64,000 bases of DNA from Hydrogenovibrio crunogenus (GTDB lineage Bacteria > Pseudomonadota > Gammaproteobacteria > Thiomicrospirales > Thiomicrospiraceae), in the NCBI RefSeq assembly GCF_004786015.1, contig NZ_CP032096.1, positions 1,674,001-1,738,000 of the forward strand, in the 5' to 3' direction. Shown here one piece after another: positions 9,271-18,226 of this stretch. A program made the translations under genes and the position numbers. Position 1 is the stretch's first letter. The number at the start of each line of letters is the position of its first letter. Under the pieces are notes generated by a model, which had not been told where the DNA came from, made no database searches, and saw only the letters and a program-made list of their open reading frames with translations.

Positions 9271-10476
9271 ATGAAAGGCTTTCTAGCATCTCCCTTTTTA
9301 AAGACTAGCAAACTGCTTTTAACTCTTGGAATCATTTCCAGCTTAACCGCCTGCGACATGCTTGGACTTGGAGAAGACAAACCTCAACAAGCTTCGCATA
9401 AACGAGTACCGCAAGTAGGCGTTTTAGCGGTTGAAGAAACCACTGTACCTAAAACCTTTTCTATTACCGGTCGTGCGGAAGCTTATGCCGTTGCAGAAAT
9501 TCGTCCTCAGGTAGAAGGCATCATCACTGAGCGTCTATTCAAAGAAGGCTCTTTAGTTCAAAAAGGCGATGTACTTTACCAATTGGACGATGCCAGTTAC
9601 CAAGCCTTATATGAAAATGCCAAAGCTGCCATTGCACGATCAAAAGCTTTGTTAACCAATGCTCAAATCAAAGTCAGCCGTAATGAGCGCTTGGTTAAAA
9701 TCAATGCCGTCAGTGAACAAGTACTAGATGATGCCAAAGCTTCTTTAAGAGAAGCCAAAGCCAACTTGGAAGCCAATGAAGCTGCTTTAAAGACGGCTGC
9801 CATCAACCTTGAGCGCACGCAAATCAAAGCCCCTATTAGTGGTCGAATTGGTCGTTCTACCGTCACTAAAGGGGCTTTGGTCACAACCAACCAGGCTGGC
9901 TCTTTGGCAACCATTCAACAACTTGATCCAATTTACGTCGACTTTTCCGTCCCCTCAAATTACGCCATCATTTTAAGAAAAGCCATGGCAAAAAATAACG
10001 GACAAGACTTAGCACAACATGAAGCTAAAATCGTTTTTGATGACGGAACCGAATATGAACACACTGGAAAAATTCGCCTTTCTGAATTTGAAGTCAACCG
10101 TTCAACGGATGCCATTATTTTAAGAACCGAATTTCCCAACCCTAATGCGGTACTCCTTCCGGGAATGTTCTTACATGGTAAAGTCATCACAGGTTATCAG
10201 AGCGGAGTTTTCCTCATCCCTACCTTAGCGTTGCAACGTGATGCTGTCGGCAATGCCTTCGTTATGACCCTAAACTCAGAAGGCGTTGTCGGTGTTAAAC
10301 CTGTTAAGTCGCAAGGGCTTTATGAAGATAAGTGGATTATTACAGAAGGCCTCAAAGCAGGTGATCAGGTCATCACCAAAGGGCTGCAGTATATTCGTCC
10401 AGGCGTGAAAGCCAATATTATTGGCGCGCCGAAACCGAAACAAGATACCGCTTCAAATGCTAAGGAAGGACAATAA
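9271..10476 (+). CDS. RND efflux periplasmic adaptor lipoprotein (AcrA/MexA type)
   Basis: Membrane-fusion protein linking an inner-membrane RND pump to an outer-membrane channel. The start at 9271 is chosen over an upstream ATG at 9196. GGAAGG stands 7 bases before it, and the product then begins with a clean lipoprotein signal ending in LTAC, with lipidated Cys28. The 401-residue protein shows the biotinyl-lipoyl half motifs around RPQVEGIITERLFKEGS and APISGRIGRS, with a coiled-coil hairpin between them (about 115-190), then beta-barrel and proximal domains. It is 2 bases upstream of the RND gene. Confidence 0.93.
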   Translation: MKGFLASPFLKTSKLLLTLGIISSLTACDMLGLGEDKPQQASHKRVPQVGVLAVEETTVPKTFSITGRAEAYAVAEIRPQVEGIITERLFKEGSLVQKGDVLYQLDDASYQALYENAKAAIARSKALLTNAQIKVSRNERLVKINAVSEQVLDDAKASLREAKANLEANEAALKTAAINLERTQIKAPISGRIGRSTVTKGALVTTNQAGSLATIQQLDPIYVDFSVPSNYAIILRKAMAKNNGQDLAQHEAKIVFDDGTEYEHTGKIRLSEFEVNRSTDAIILRTEFPNPNAVLLPGMFLHGKVITGYQSGVFLIPTLALQRDAVGNAFVMTLNSEGVVGVKPVKSQGLYEDKWIITEGLKAGDQVITKGLQYIRPGVKANIIGAPKPKQDTASNAKEGQ

Positions 10477-10478
10477 CC

Positions 10479-13400
10479 ATGTCAGAAGAGACTTCACATA
10501 AACGTCGTCAATCTTTTGCGACCTTTTTTATCAACCGGCCTGTTTTTGCTTGGGTAATCGCATTTTTGGTAATGATTGCAGGTGCCATTTCGGTCGTCAG
10601 CTTACCGATTGCACAATTCCCTGCCATTGCACCACCTTCCATTACCATCACTGCGACCTACCCAGGGGCATCGGCAAAAACCATTGAGGACACTGTCACT
10701 CAAATTATCGAAACCAAGATGAAGGGATTAGATGGATTAATGTATATGTCGTCAACCAGTGAATCCACTGGTCAGGCTAACATCACACTGAGCTTCAAAA
10801 CCGGGACTGATCCCGACATTGCTCAAATGCAGATACAAAACAAACTGCAAACGGCCATGTCTTCTCTACCTGAAGCCGTTCAAAAACAAGGGATACAGGT
10901 CGTTAAATCCGTTAAAAACTTCTTAATGGTCATTGGGTTTATTTCTCCGGACAAAAGCTTAAATGCAATTGATTTAGGAGATTATATTGCAACCCATGTC
11001 ATCGACCAGATTAGCCGAGTTGACGGTGTCGGCGACGTAGTGCAATTCAGCTCCGAATATGCCATGCGCATTTGGGTCGACCCGTACAAACTTGCCAAAT
11101 ACAATTTAGTGCCTGCCGATGTGGTCAATGCAATTAAAGCCAATAACGCTGTAGTAACCGCGGGTCAATTAGGTGCCGTTCCAGCTGTTGAAAATCAACC
11201 CATCAATGTCACGGTCAACTTGCAAAGCCGTTTAAAAACGACCGATGAATTCAAAAATGTCGTGATTAAAACCGCTCAAGATGGCGCCACCATTAAAGTA
11301 TCAGATGTTGCGCGCGTTGAAATCGGTGCCGATACTTACACCAAACTGGCACGATACAAAGGCGCTCCCGCTGCAGGGTTTGCCGTTAAGCTAGCTTCCA
11401 ATGCCAACGCACTGGAAACCGGCGATCGGGTTATTAAACGCATGGAAGAGCTTTCTCAGTTTTTCCCCGCAGGTATGGACTATGTGAACGCTTATGACAC
11501 GACACCCTTTATCAAGCTTTCAATTGAAGGGGTAATTCAAACCTTGGTGGAAGCGATTATCCTCGTCGTCCTCATCATGTACCTATTCTTAGGAAACTTG
11601 CGTGCCACCTTAATCCCAACCATTACCGTTCCGGTTGTATTACTGGGTACATTTGGTGTTTTATCTTACTTTGGCTATTCCATCAATACCTTAACCATGT
11701 TTGCAATGGTACTGGCTATCGGGCTACTGGTCGATGACGCCATCGTGGTGGTCGAAAATGTCGAGCGGGTCATGCATGAAGAAAACCTGCCCGCAAAAGA
11801 GGCTACGCGCCGTTCCATGAATCAGATTTCCGGGGCGCTGATTGGGATTGGACTCGTGCTCAGTGCGGTCTTTTTGCCAATGGCCTTCTTCCCAGGGTCG
11901 GCCGGTGTGATTTACCAGCAATTTGCGGTGACCATTGTATCCGCGATGGTATTGTCGGTAATGGCGGCTTTTATTTTGACCCCCGCGCTCTGTGCGACGA
12001 TTTTAAAACCGGTGGACAAAGAAGCAGAGTCAAAAGGCTTTTTTGGCTGGTTCAATCGTAACTTTGACCGGGCATCCAACGGATACGGAAAAAGTGTTCG
12101 ACGTATCATCAAACACCGATTCGCTTTCTTTGGGCTCTACATTGCCATTGTGGCAGCGGTCGGTTTCTTGTATCACAAAACCCCAGCAGGCTTCTTGCCT
12201 AACGAAGACCAAGGCTTTATGTTCAGCCAGGTTATGATGCCTTCAGGTGCCACACGTGAAGACACTCTAAAAGTCGTTAAAAAACTGGAAAACCACTTCC
12301 TAAACACGGAAAAAGACAATATCGAAGGACTCTTTACCGTGTTGGGCTTCAACTTTTCAGGAACGGGTCAAAACACAGCGATCGCGTTTGTTCGCCTGAA
12401 GGACTGGTCGGAAAGAACAGATCCAAGCCAAAGTGTACAGGCGATTATCGGCCGAGCGATGGGCGCTTTCAGCCAAATCAAGGAAGCAATGGTGTTCGCT
12501 TTTGGACCGCCAGCGGTTTTGGAGTTAGGGAATGCCAGCGGTTTTGACCTGTATGTTAAAGACAACATCGGTATGGGACGTGAACAACTCTATAACGCGC
12601 GAAACCAACTCTTGGGCATGGCAAGCCAAAACCCTAACTTGGTTGCTGTTCGCCCCAATGGCCAAGAACCCGCTCCGGTACTAGGCATTACAGTCGATAA
12701 ACAAAAAGCGGAAGCGCTTGGACTTTCTATTGCCGACATTAATCAATCTCTCTCCATTGCTTGGGGAAGTGCTTATGTCGACGATTTCATCAAGCAAGGC
12801 AAAGTGAAAAAAATCTATGTTCAATCAGAAGCTGACTTCCGTTCAACACCAGAAAACTTCAATGACTGGTATGTTCGAAATCAGGAAGGTGAAATGATTC
12901 CAGCCTCTTCCTTTATCAGCACTTACTGGACAAAGGAATCTCCCAAACTGGAACGCTACAATGGGCAGCCGGCGTTGGAAGTGTTAGGCATGTCTCCGCC
13001 TTCTGTCAGCTCCGGTCAAGCCATGGAAACCGTTGAAGCTTTAAGTAAGCAACTGCCAAAAGGGGCCAGCATCGAATGGACAGGATTATCTTATGAAGAA
13101 AAAGCGGCTGGCGATAAAGCCTCCTTGCTGTATATCCTATCGATCATGGTAGTCTTTTTGGCTTTGGCGGCCTTGTATGAAAGCTGGAGCCTGCCGATTT
13201 CGGTCATGCTGATTGTACCGCTGGGTATTCTTGGAACTTTGGTCGCGGCTTTCCTAACAGGGAAACCCAGTGACATTTATTTTCAGGTTGGCCTGCTCAC
13301 CATTGTCGGCTTAGCGACCAAAAATGCCATCCTAATCGTCGAGTTTTCCAAAGAACTGGTGGAAGATGGGATGGACATTGTTGAGGCAAGTATTCGCGCC

Positions 13401-13619
13401 GCACGCATGCGTTTACGCCCTATCCTAATGACGTCTTTAGCCTTTGGGTTTGGGGTGCTACCCCTTGCGCTCAGCTCCGGCGCTGGCTCCGGCGCTCACA
13501 ACGCTATTGGAACCGGTGTATTAGGTGGAATGATCAGTGCCACCGCACTGGGCATCTTCTTTGTGCCGATGTTCTTTGTGATTGTCGAACAATGGTTTAT
13601 TAAAAAGATGAAATCCTAG
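10479..13619 (+). CDS. RND family multidrug efflux transporter (AcrB/MexB type, HAE1)
   Basis: Inner-membrane proton-driven pump, 1046 residues. The N-terminus FFINRPVFAWVIAFLVMIAG is the usual first membrane helix. A large periplasmic domain follows, then TM4 with the proton-relay pair in GLLVDDAIVVVENVERV, the second periplasmic domain, and the last helices with GLATKNAILIVEFSKEL. It is HAE1 (drug or detergent) rather than CusA-like, since no methionine copper-relay pattern was noticed. The start follows the adaptor stop by 2 bases. No outer-membrane channel gene is adjacent, so a TolC-like partner must come from elsewhere. Confidence 0.95.
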   Translation: MSEETSHKRRQSFATFFINRPVFAWVIAFLVMIAGAISVVSLPIAQFPAIAPPSITITATYPGASAKTIEDTVTQIIETKMKGLDGLMYMSSTSESTGQANITLSFKTGTDPDIAQMQIQNKLQTAMSSLPEAVQKQGIQVVKSVKNFLMVIGFISPDKSLNAIDLGDYIATHVIDQISRVDGVGDVVQFSSEYAMRIWVDPYKLAKYNLVPADVVNAIKANNAVVTAGQLGAVPAVENQPINVTVNLQSRLKTTDEFKNVVIKTAQDGATIKVSDVARVEIGADTYTKLARYKGAPAAGFAVKLASNANALETGDRVIKRMEELSQFFPAGMDYVNAYDTTPFIKLSIEGVIQTLVEAIILVVLIMYLFLGNLRATLIPTITVPVVLLGTFGVLSYFGYSINTLTMFAMVLAIGLLVDDAIVVVENVERVMHEENLPAKEATRRSMNQISGALIGIGLVLSAVFLPMAFFPGSAGVIYQQFAVTIVSAMVLSVMAAFILTPALCATILKPVDKEAESKGFFGWFNRNFDRASNGYGKSVRRIIKHRFAFFGLYIAIVAAVGFLYHKTPAGFLPNEDQGFMFSQVMMPSGATREDTLKVVKKLENHFLNTEKDNIEGLFTVLGFNFSGTGQNTAIAFVRLKDWSERTDPSQSVQAIIGRAMGAFSQIKEAMVFAFGPPAVLELGNASGFDLYVKDNIGMGREQLYNARNQLLGMASQNPNLVAVRPNGQEPAPVLGITVDKQKAEALGLSIADINQSLSIAWGSAYVDDFIKQGKVKKIYVQSEADFRSTPENFNDWYVRNQEGEMIPASSFISTYWTKESPKLERYNGQPALEVLGMSPPSVSSGQAMETVEALSKQLPKGASIEWTGLSYEEKAAGDKASLLYILSIMVVFLALAALYESWSLPISVMLIVPLGILGTLVAAFLTGKPSDIYFQVGLLTIVGLATKNAILIVEFSKELVEDGMDIVEASIRAARMRLRPILMTSLAFGFGVLPLALSSGAGSGAHNAIGTGVLGGMISATALGIFFVPMFFVIVEQWFIKKMKS

Positions 13620-13652
13620 ATCCCATAGCGTCACAAAAAGATCAAACATATA

Positions 13653-13698
13653 AGCTCTAGAAATGACCAGGCCTGGTCATCTTTCTAGGGCTTTTTTT
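13653..13698. terminator. RND operon terminator built on CCAGGCCTGG
   Basis: Inner palindrome ATGACC..GGTCAT around core 13667-13676 plus an outer stem AGCTCTAGAAA/TTTCTAGGGCT, then T7. It lies between convergent RND and sulP genes. Confidence 0.85.
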
Positions 13699-13866
13699 AT
13701 ATGCTGTTCACCTGTCTTAAATCCTTTCTTAACAATCCCAATGAATACTGAGTGGTAACAAAGCGCCGACAACATCATGCAACGTTAAGGCAATACCTTG
13801 TCATGCTCCCTTTTCTATCTATCCACTTTTATAACAGACCAACCTATCCCAACAACCTATAGGCAT

Positions 13867-13906
13867 AAAAAAACCTCGCACAGAAAGTCATCTGGCGAGG
13901 TTTTTT
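13867..13906. terminator. sulP terminator
   Basis: AAAAAACCTCGC pairs with GCGAGGTTTTTT around a loop that itself contains CAG/CTG. It sits 42 bases past the sulP stop. The bases between this and the RND terminator hold no recognisable gene. Confidence 0.8.
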
Positions 13907-13947
13907 ATTAATCACGCTGACTCAATCAAGCAACGTGAAAGGGAACC

Positions 13948-15525
13948 TTACTTCCCAAGTGAAACGTGATAATGCGGATCTTCCGATACATTCACTTCCA
14001 CCAAGTCTTTTGCATCTTTCAACAAGGCCTGACATTCTGGGCTCAAGTGTTTTAAGACCACTTTTTTACCTTCGGCTTTATACTTTTGTGTCAGATTATT
14101 AATGGCTTCCACACCGGTATGGTCGTAAACACGTGAACGCTGGAAGTCAATCTGAACACATTCCGGATCGTGTTTCGGACTAAACATTTCAATAAAGTTC
14201 TGAGACGAAGCGAAAAATAAAGGACCGTTAACCCGATAAACTTTACCTTTCTTACCGTCAATTTCCATTTCTTCGGTTTCAACCATGACTTTCTGAGCAT
14301 GTTGCCAGGCGAACACAAGTGCTGAAACAATCACCCCAGCAATTACGGCAATTGCCAAGTCGAAAATAACCGTCAACACCGTTACCAGAACCATCACAAA
14401 GGCATCCATTTTAGACATACCTCGCATGATGTTCCAACTTGACCAGTTAAAGGTTGCAATGACCACAAAAAACATCAAACCAACCAAAGCACCAATTGGA
14501 ACCATTTCAATCCAGGTAGAGGCAATCAAGACAATCACCAGTAGACCCAGCGCGGCTGAAATACCAGACAACCGCCCTGTTCCCCCCGAATTCACGTTGA
14601 TCATCGATTGGCCAATCAGAGCACAGCCGCCCATTGTACCAAACGCACCAGCAGTACAGTTTGCTGCGCCTAATGCAACACACTCACGATTACCTTGACC
14701 ACGTGTTTCCGTAATGTCATCAATTAAAGTCATGGTCAGTAATGATTCCACTGACCCGATGACTGTTAAGATAAGCGCATAAGGCAAAATAATCCAAAGT
14801 GTCTCCAAGCTGAAAAACCCTTCTGGCAAGGCTGTCAGCCAACTCAAGCCTTGGAAACCACCTTCATTGCCGTCACCAAACACTAATGATTCCAATGTGC
14901 CCGAAACAGAAGCTCTATCGCCAACAGTGACCGCATTCATATCAAAAAAGATCACAGCCAAAGTCACTAAAACAATCGCTGCTAACGCTGAAGGCACCGC
15001 TTTTGTCAAACGAGGTAACAAATAAATAATCGCCATAGTTGCGATGATAATACCAATCATAATCATCAACGCATCACCGCTCAACCAAGCCCCAGTTGAA
15101 TCTGTGAACTGAGTGAATTGCGCCATCAAAATAACCAACGCCAACCCGTTAACAAATCCGAGCATGACGGGACTGGGCACCATTCGAATAAACCGCCCCC
15201 ATTTCATCCAACCAATAAATATTTGAAAGACTCCCATCATAATAACCGCGGCAAATAGATACGAAGCGCCATGCTCCATCACCAAATGCATCATAACCAC
15301 GGCCAATGAACCGGCAGCTGCAGAAATCATCCCTGGACGCCCCCCGAAGACGGCGGTAATAAATCCGACAATAATCGCGGCATAAAGCCCAACTAAGGGG
15401 TGAACACCGGCTACAAAAGCAAATGCTACGGCTTCTGGAACAAGGGCTAATGAAACGGTGATACCGGATAAAGTATCCGCTTTATATTTACGCCAATCGA
15501 AAGCGTTGGGAGAGGCTTGATTCAT
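13948..15525 (-). CDS. SulP family anion transporter with STAS domain
   Basis: Inner-membrane carrier of 525 residues with about 11-12 hydrophobic segments from residue 18 to about 400, and a C-terminal STAS domain (about 410-515). Family signatures include SLALVPEAVAFAFVAG near the N-terminus and the GGCALIGQSMINVNSGGTGRLS block. SulP proteins move sulfate, bicarbonate or other anions; substrate cannot be read directly. In an autotroph that also secretes carbonic anhydrase, bicarbonate uptake is a plausible role, and sulfate is the alternative. It is divergent from a small membrane protein gene with a shared 121-base promoter region. Confidence 0.92.
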   Translation of the reverse strand: MNQASPNAFDWRKYKADTLSGITVSLALVPEAVAFAFVAGVHPLVGLYAAIIVGFITAVFGGRPGMISAAAGSLAVVMMHLVMEHGASYLFAAVIMMGVFQIFIGWMKWGRFIRMVPSPVMLGFVNGLALVILMAQFTQFTDSTGAWLSGDALMIMIGIIIATMAIIYLLPRLTKAVPSALAAIVLVTLAVIFFDMNAVTVGDRASVSGTLESLVFGDGNEGGFQGLSWLTALPEGFFSLETLWIILPYALILTVIGSVESLLTMTLIDDITETRGQGNRECVALGAANCTAGAFGTMGGCALIGQSMINVNSGGTGRLSGISAALGLLVIVLIASTWIEMVPIGALVGLMFFVVIATFNWSSWNIMRGMSKMDAFVMVLVTVLTVIFDLAIAVIAGVIVSALVFAWQHAQKVMVETEEMEIDGKKGKVYRVNGPLFFASSQNFIEMFSPKHDPECVQIDFQRSRVYDHTGVEAINNLTQKYKAEGKKVVLKHLSPECQALLKDAKDLVEVNVSEDPHYHVSLGK

Positions 15526-15646
15526 TTGAAATCCTTTAATATTTAAGACCGCGCAAATTTTAACAGAAAAACACGTAAAATTAAGGTTTAATCAATACAA
15601 TGAAAATACGAAAAATTAAATAACTCTATAAAATAAAAGGAAAAAT

Positions 15647-15790
15647 ATGTGGATTCATCATATCGGAGAAATCATGATTGCCGTGCTTGGCTTACTTATT
15701 TTGGCACACTTCGGATTGCATTTTTATTTTAAATACGTCAAACGTAAAAAAGAAAAAAATAAAGAGGGATCAAAAAAAGAGTCTTCTTGA
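15647..15790 (+). CDS. Small single-span membrane protein (47 residues)
   Basis: A short gene not resembling any family I know. It has an AAAAGG ribosome site 8 bases before ATG. A membrane segment runs from about residue 7 to 28 (IGEIMIAVLGLLILAHFGLHFY), followed by a strongly charged lysine/glutamate tail from residue 29. Its stop is followed 26 bases later by a perfect 32-base palindromic terminator, so it has its own ribosome site, plausible membrane topology and its own terminator. It is divergent from sulP and could be an accessory or regulatory peptide for that transporter, which is inference only. Confidence 0.65.
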   Translation: MWIHHIGEIMIAVLGLLILAHFGLHFYFKYVKRKKEKNKEGSKKESS

Positions 15791-15816
15791 AAAACCAATC
15801 AAAAAGAGAGAAACCC

Positions 15817-15848
15817 GTTAAAAATGACCAGGCCTGGTCATTTTTAAC
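15817..15848. terminator. Bidirectional terminator built on CCAGGCCTGG
   Basis: Perfect 32-base palindrome around core 15828-15837, with GTTAAAAA/TTTTTAAC ends. It separates the small membrane protein gene from convergent ppnP. Confidence 0.9.
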
Positions 15849-15868
15849 AAGGTAAAGTCATTCAGACA

Positions 15869-16183
15869 TCAATCGATATAAGAACAGCAATAATCCGTAA
15901 CTGTTTTTACTTTGATACCAAATTTTGAATTCGCTGGCACATTGAAAGATTCTCCAGCAGACACCGCTTGCCATGCTGTTTCACCGGGAAGCAATACTTC
16001 AACATCACCCGCTAACATTTCCATAATTTCTGCTGCTTCCGTACCAAATTCATATTCACCCGGTAACAATAAGCCTAAGGTTTTTTTCGAACCATCCGCA
16101 AATAAAACCGTACGGCTGCTGACTTTTCCATCATAGTATACGTTCGCTGCTTTAACGACCGTTACATTTTCAAATTGAGACAT
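15869..16183 (-). CDS. ppnP: Pyrimidine/purine nucleoside phosphorylase (DUF1255 cupin)
   Basis: PpnP phosphorolyses several nucleosides to base and ribose-1-phosphate. The 104-residue product is a small cupin with [31 protein letters not shown], a [10 protein letters not shown] block and [13 protein letters not shown], matching the YaiE/PpnP family. The start is placed at the second of two adjacent ATGs, where GAAGGA stands 6 bases upstream. An upstream in-frame extension to 16243 would add 20 residues not found in the family. It is monocistronic. Confidence 0.9.
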   Translation of the reverse strand: MSQFENVTVVKAANVYYDGKVSSRTVLFADGSKKTLGLLLPGEYEFGTEAAEIMEMLAGDVEVLLPGETAWQAVSAGESFNVPANSKFGIKVKTVTDYCCSYID

Positions 16184-16268
16184 CATTTTTCCTTCATCAA
16201 ACCGATTAAAAACGCGCGCCATTATAACGGAAAGCTTTTCCAAAAATACGTTTAAAATCTATTTAGCA

Positions 16269-16718
16269 TTAATGAGAGGCGAAATAAATCTCTCTTAAAA
16301 AGAGTAACAAGCCGGCAATGAGAGATCCCATTGCAACAATGAATAATACAGCGATGGCCAAAGACCCATTAAATGCGAAAAAAGCACTTAAAAACATGAT
16401 CATAATCACCAAAGCGACAAACAGCCCGGTCATCGTACAGGCTAAAATGGCTTGATTTAACAGGTGTCGACGCTTTTCCAAAGCTTGCCTTTCCAACCTG
16501 ATTTCGCTTGAACGCTTATCGATAGGATTATCGGCTTTTTCTGTCATCAGAAGGGCATTCAGCCGTTCGGACTTTTCAACGATGCGAGACAGTCGGCTAA
16601 CCAGTACGCCCAGCAAACTACCTACACCGGCAAGTAAGAAAACCGGCGCGACCGAAAGCTGAATCAAATGAGACACCGTGTTGACCGAACTGACTTCAGA
16701 GGAAAAGAGTTCCAGCAT
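16269..16718 (-). CDS. DUF2721 family membrane protein
   Basis: A 149-residue membrane protein of unknown function. One hydrophobic segment lies at about 18-40 with SVAPVFLLAGVGSLLGVLVSRLSRIVEKSERLN, the conserved DUF2721 start. A charged stretch rich in Arg/Glu (about 60-88, LERQALEKRRHLLNQAI) follows, then two closely spaced hydrophobic segments at about 90-143. The family is widespread in proteobacteria and cyanobacteria with no known activity. It lies between ppnP and an AT-rich orphan gene and gives no operon clue. Confidence 0.8.
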   Translation of the reverse strand: MLELFSSEVSSVNTVSHLIQLSVAPVFLLAGVGSLLGVLVSRLSRIVEKSERLNALLMTEKADNPIDKRSSEIRLERQALEKRRHLLNQAILACTMTGLFVALVIMIMFLSAFFAFNGSLAIAVLFIVAMGSLIAGLLLFLREIYFASH

Positions 16719-16859
16719 CGCCGATTCCTTCTATTTAATGATCGTTTAAGTACTATATGACTTACTCTGATGAATAATAAAATATATTGACGATTTCCAT
16801 ATACTTCAAATTTAAGAACAAAAAGACATATTTAACAAACTTAATTTACACCGCTCCGA

Positions 16860-17735
16860 CTAATCTTCAGATGTCATTTGTCCACGTTTATATCGAACTT
16901 TAACAAGCTCTTCATTTTCATGAAAAATTTTTGCGAGCTTTTGGTAATTAACTTCCATACATCTTTGATATAGATAAAGAAATTCATCAGGTGGTGAACT
17001 AGCCGTAATTACATTTCCATAATGTTTTATTTTTTTAGTTTTAATTGAATTTTTAGAAATATCAGGAAATTTTTGGAGAAAGCTTGTCATTTCAATTATT
17101 AAATCATCCACCATTACTATCATCTTTTCTGTTAAGTCAATGGTCTCTTTAAGAAGATCCCATGGTATTAATTGATAGAGCTCTGTACGATTTATGTCTG
17201 TCCCATTCTGCGATGCAGCAATAATTTTCACTACCTTTTCATATGACTCACTCCGTTTGTCTAAAACTGTTTGAAGTTCATTATAATTCCCAATCATTGA
17301 AAAGATTCTTGCAATGTTTTGCCAATCAGAAAATTCTGATACTTCTTGCTCATTTTTTGCAATAAAAATAATTGATTCCGTTTTATAGTCTATTGAATTT
17401 TTGACACCAACCATTCTTGGTATGGAAAGCAATCTATATAGCGGATCAGTACTTACTGATTGATCAATATTAATAGTTTGGGCATAATTATTCTTCCAAG
17501 CAAGCAAGTTAGCCTGTGCTTGCAAAACAGTAAGCATTAAAGAGTTTACACTGTCTAATTTTTCTTTCTCTATCTGAACCCTTTCTTGGTGCTTTATAGT
17601 CCAAAACGCGATTCCTGCACCAAGCAAAGCTGAAAAAAGTCCTGTTAAAATTGGCCATAAATAATCTTTCAAAAAACTTGATTCTTGCTTTAGACCTTCG
17701 ATGGCTTCAATTAATAACCTCCAATCTTCAGACAT
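16860..17735 (-). CDS. Hypothetical membrane-anchored protein, AT-rich orphan
   Basis: A 291-residue protein I do not recognise. The N-terminus is cytoplasmic-like and acidic, then one membrane segment spans about residues 27-47 (LWPILTGLFSALLGAGIAFWTI). A long, probably helical soluble region follows, with a coiled-coil-like stretch after KHQERVQIEKEKLDSVNS. This layout occurs in many accessory-region proteins of unknown role. The DNA is visibly more AT-rich than its neighbours and the codon choice (ATT, AAA, TTA) differs, suggesting recent acquisition. It stands alone between the DUF2721 gene and gloA. Confidence 0.7.
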   Translation of the reverse strand: MSEDWRLLIEAIEGLKQESSFLKDYLWPILTGLFSALLGAGIAFWTIKHQERVQIEKEKLDSVNSLMLTVLQAQANLLAWKNNYAQTINIDQSVSTDPLYRLLSIPRMVGVKNSIDYKTESIIFIAKNEQEVSEFSDWQNIARIFSMIGNYNELQTVLDKRSESYEKVVKIIAASQNGTDINRTELYQLIPWDLLKETIDLTEKMIVMVDDLIIEMTSFLQKFPDISKNSIKTKKIKHYGNVITASSPPDEFLYLYQRCMEVNYQKLAKIFHENEELVKVRYKRGQMTSED

Positions 17736-17782
17736 TGATAACCCTTTAAGTATAGTTATGAATAAAATTCAGAAAATTTCAA

Positions 17783-18178
17783 TTAACCGCGCGTATGATC
17801 TGCGCCAATGAATTCAATCTGATACCCATCGGGATCTTCAGCAAAGGCGATGATAGTTGTGCCGGCATTCATGGGACCAGCTTCTCTAATAATCTTTCCG
17901 CCTGCTTTTTTCACTGCTTCCGCAGCCTTATAAACGTCATCTACTTCAATGGCAATATGCCCATAACCGTCGCCCAAATCGTAAGAGCTGACATCCCAGT
18001 TATAGGTTAATTCCAGTACCGTATGATCTTCCTCGCTGCCATAGCCTAAAAAAGCCAAGGTAAACTCCCCTTTTGGGTACTCTTTTTGACGCAATAACTT
18101 CATTCCAAGAACGTTGGTATAAAAATCAATCGATTTCTGTAAGTCACCCACGCGTAACATGGTATGTAAAAAACGCAT
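17783..18178 (-). CDS. gloA: Lactoylglutathione lyase (glyoxalase I)
   Basis: Isomerises the methylglyoxal-glutathione adduct to lactoylglutathione. Starting at 18178, where AGGAGAG precedes the ATG, gives 131 residues. The four nickel ligands then fall at His5, Glu56, His74 and Glu122, the same numbers as in the E. coli enzyme. An upstream start at 18208 would add 10 residues without a ribosome site. It follows the O-acetylhomoserine sulfhydrylase gene by 48 bases on the same strand. Confidence 0.95.
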   Translation of the reverse strand: MRFLHTMLRVGDLQKSIDFYTNVLGMKLLRQKEYPKGEFTLAFLGYGSEEDHTVLELTYNWDVSSYDLGDGYGHIAIEVDDVYKAAEAVKKAGGKIIREAGPMNAGTTIIAFAEDPDGYQIEFIGADHTRG

Positions 18179-18226
18179 ATACTCTCCTATTAAGTTTGAT
18201 GAGATCAATCACCATAGGGTTAAAAT

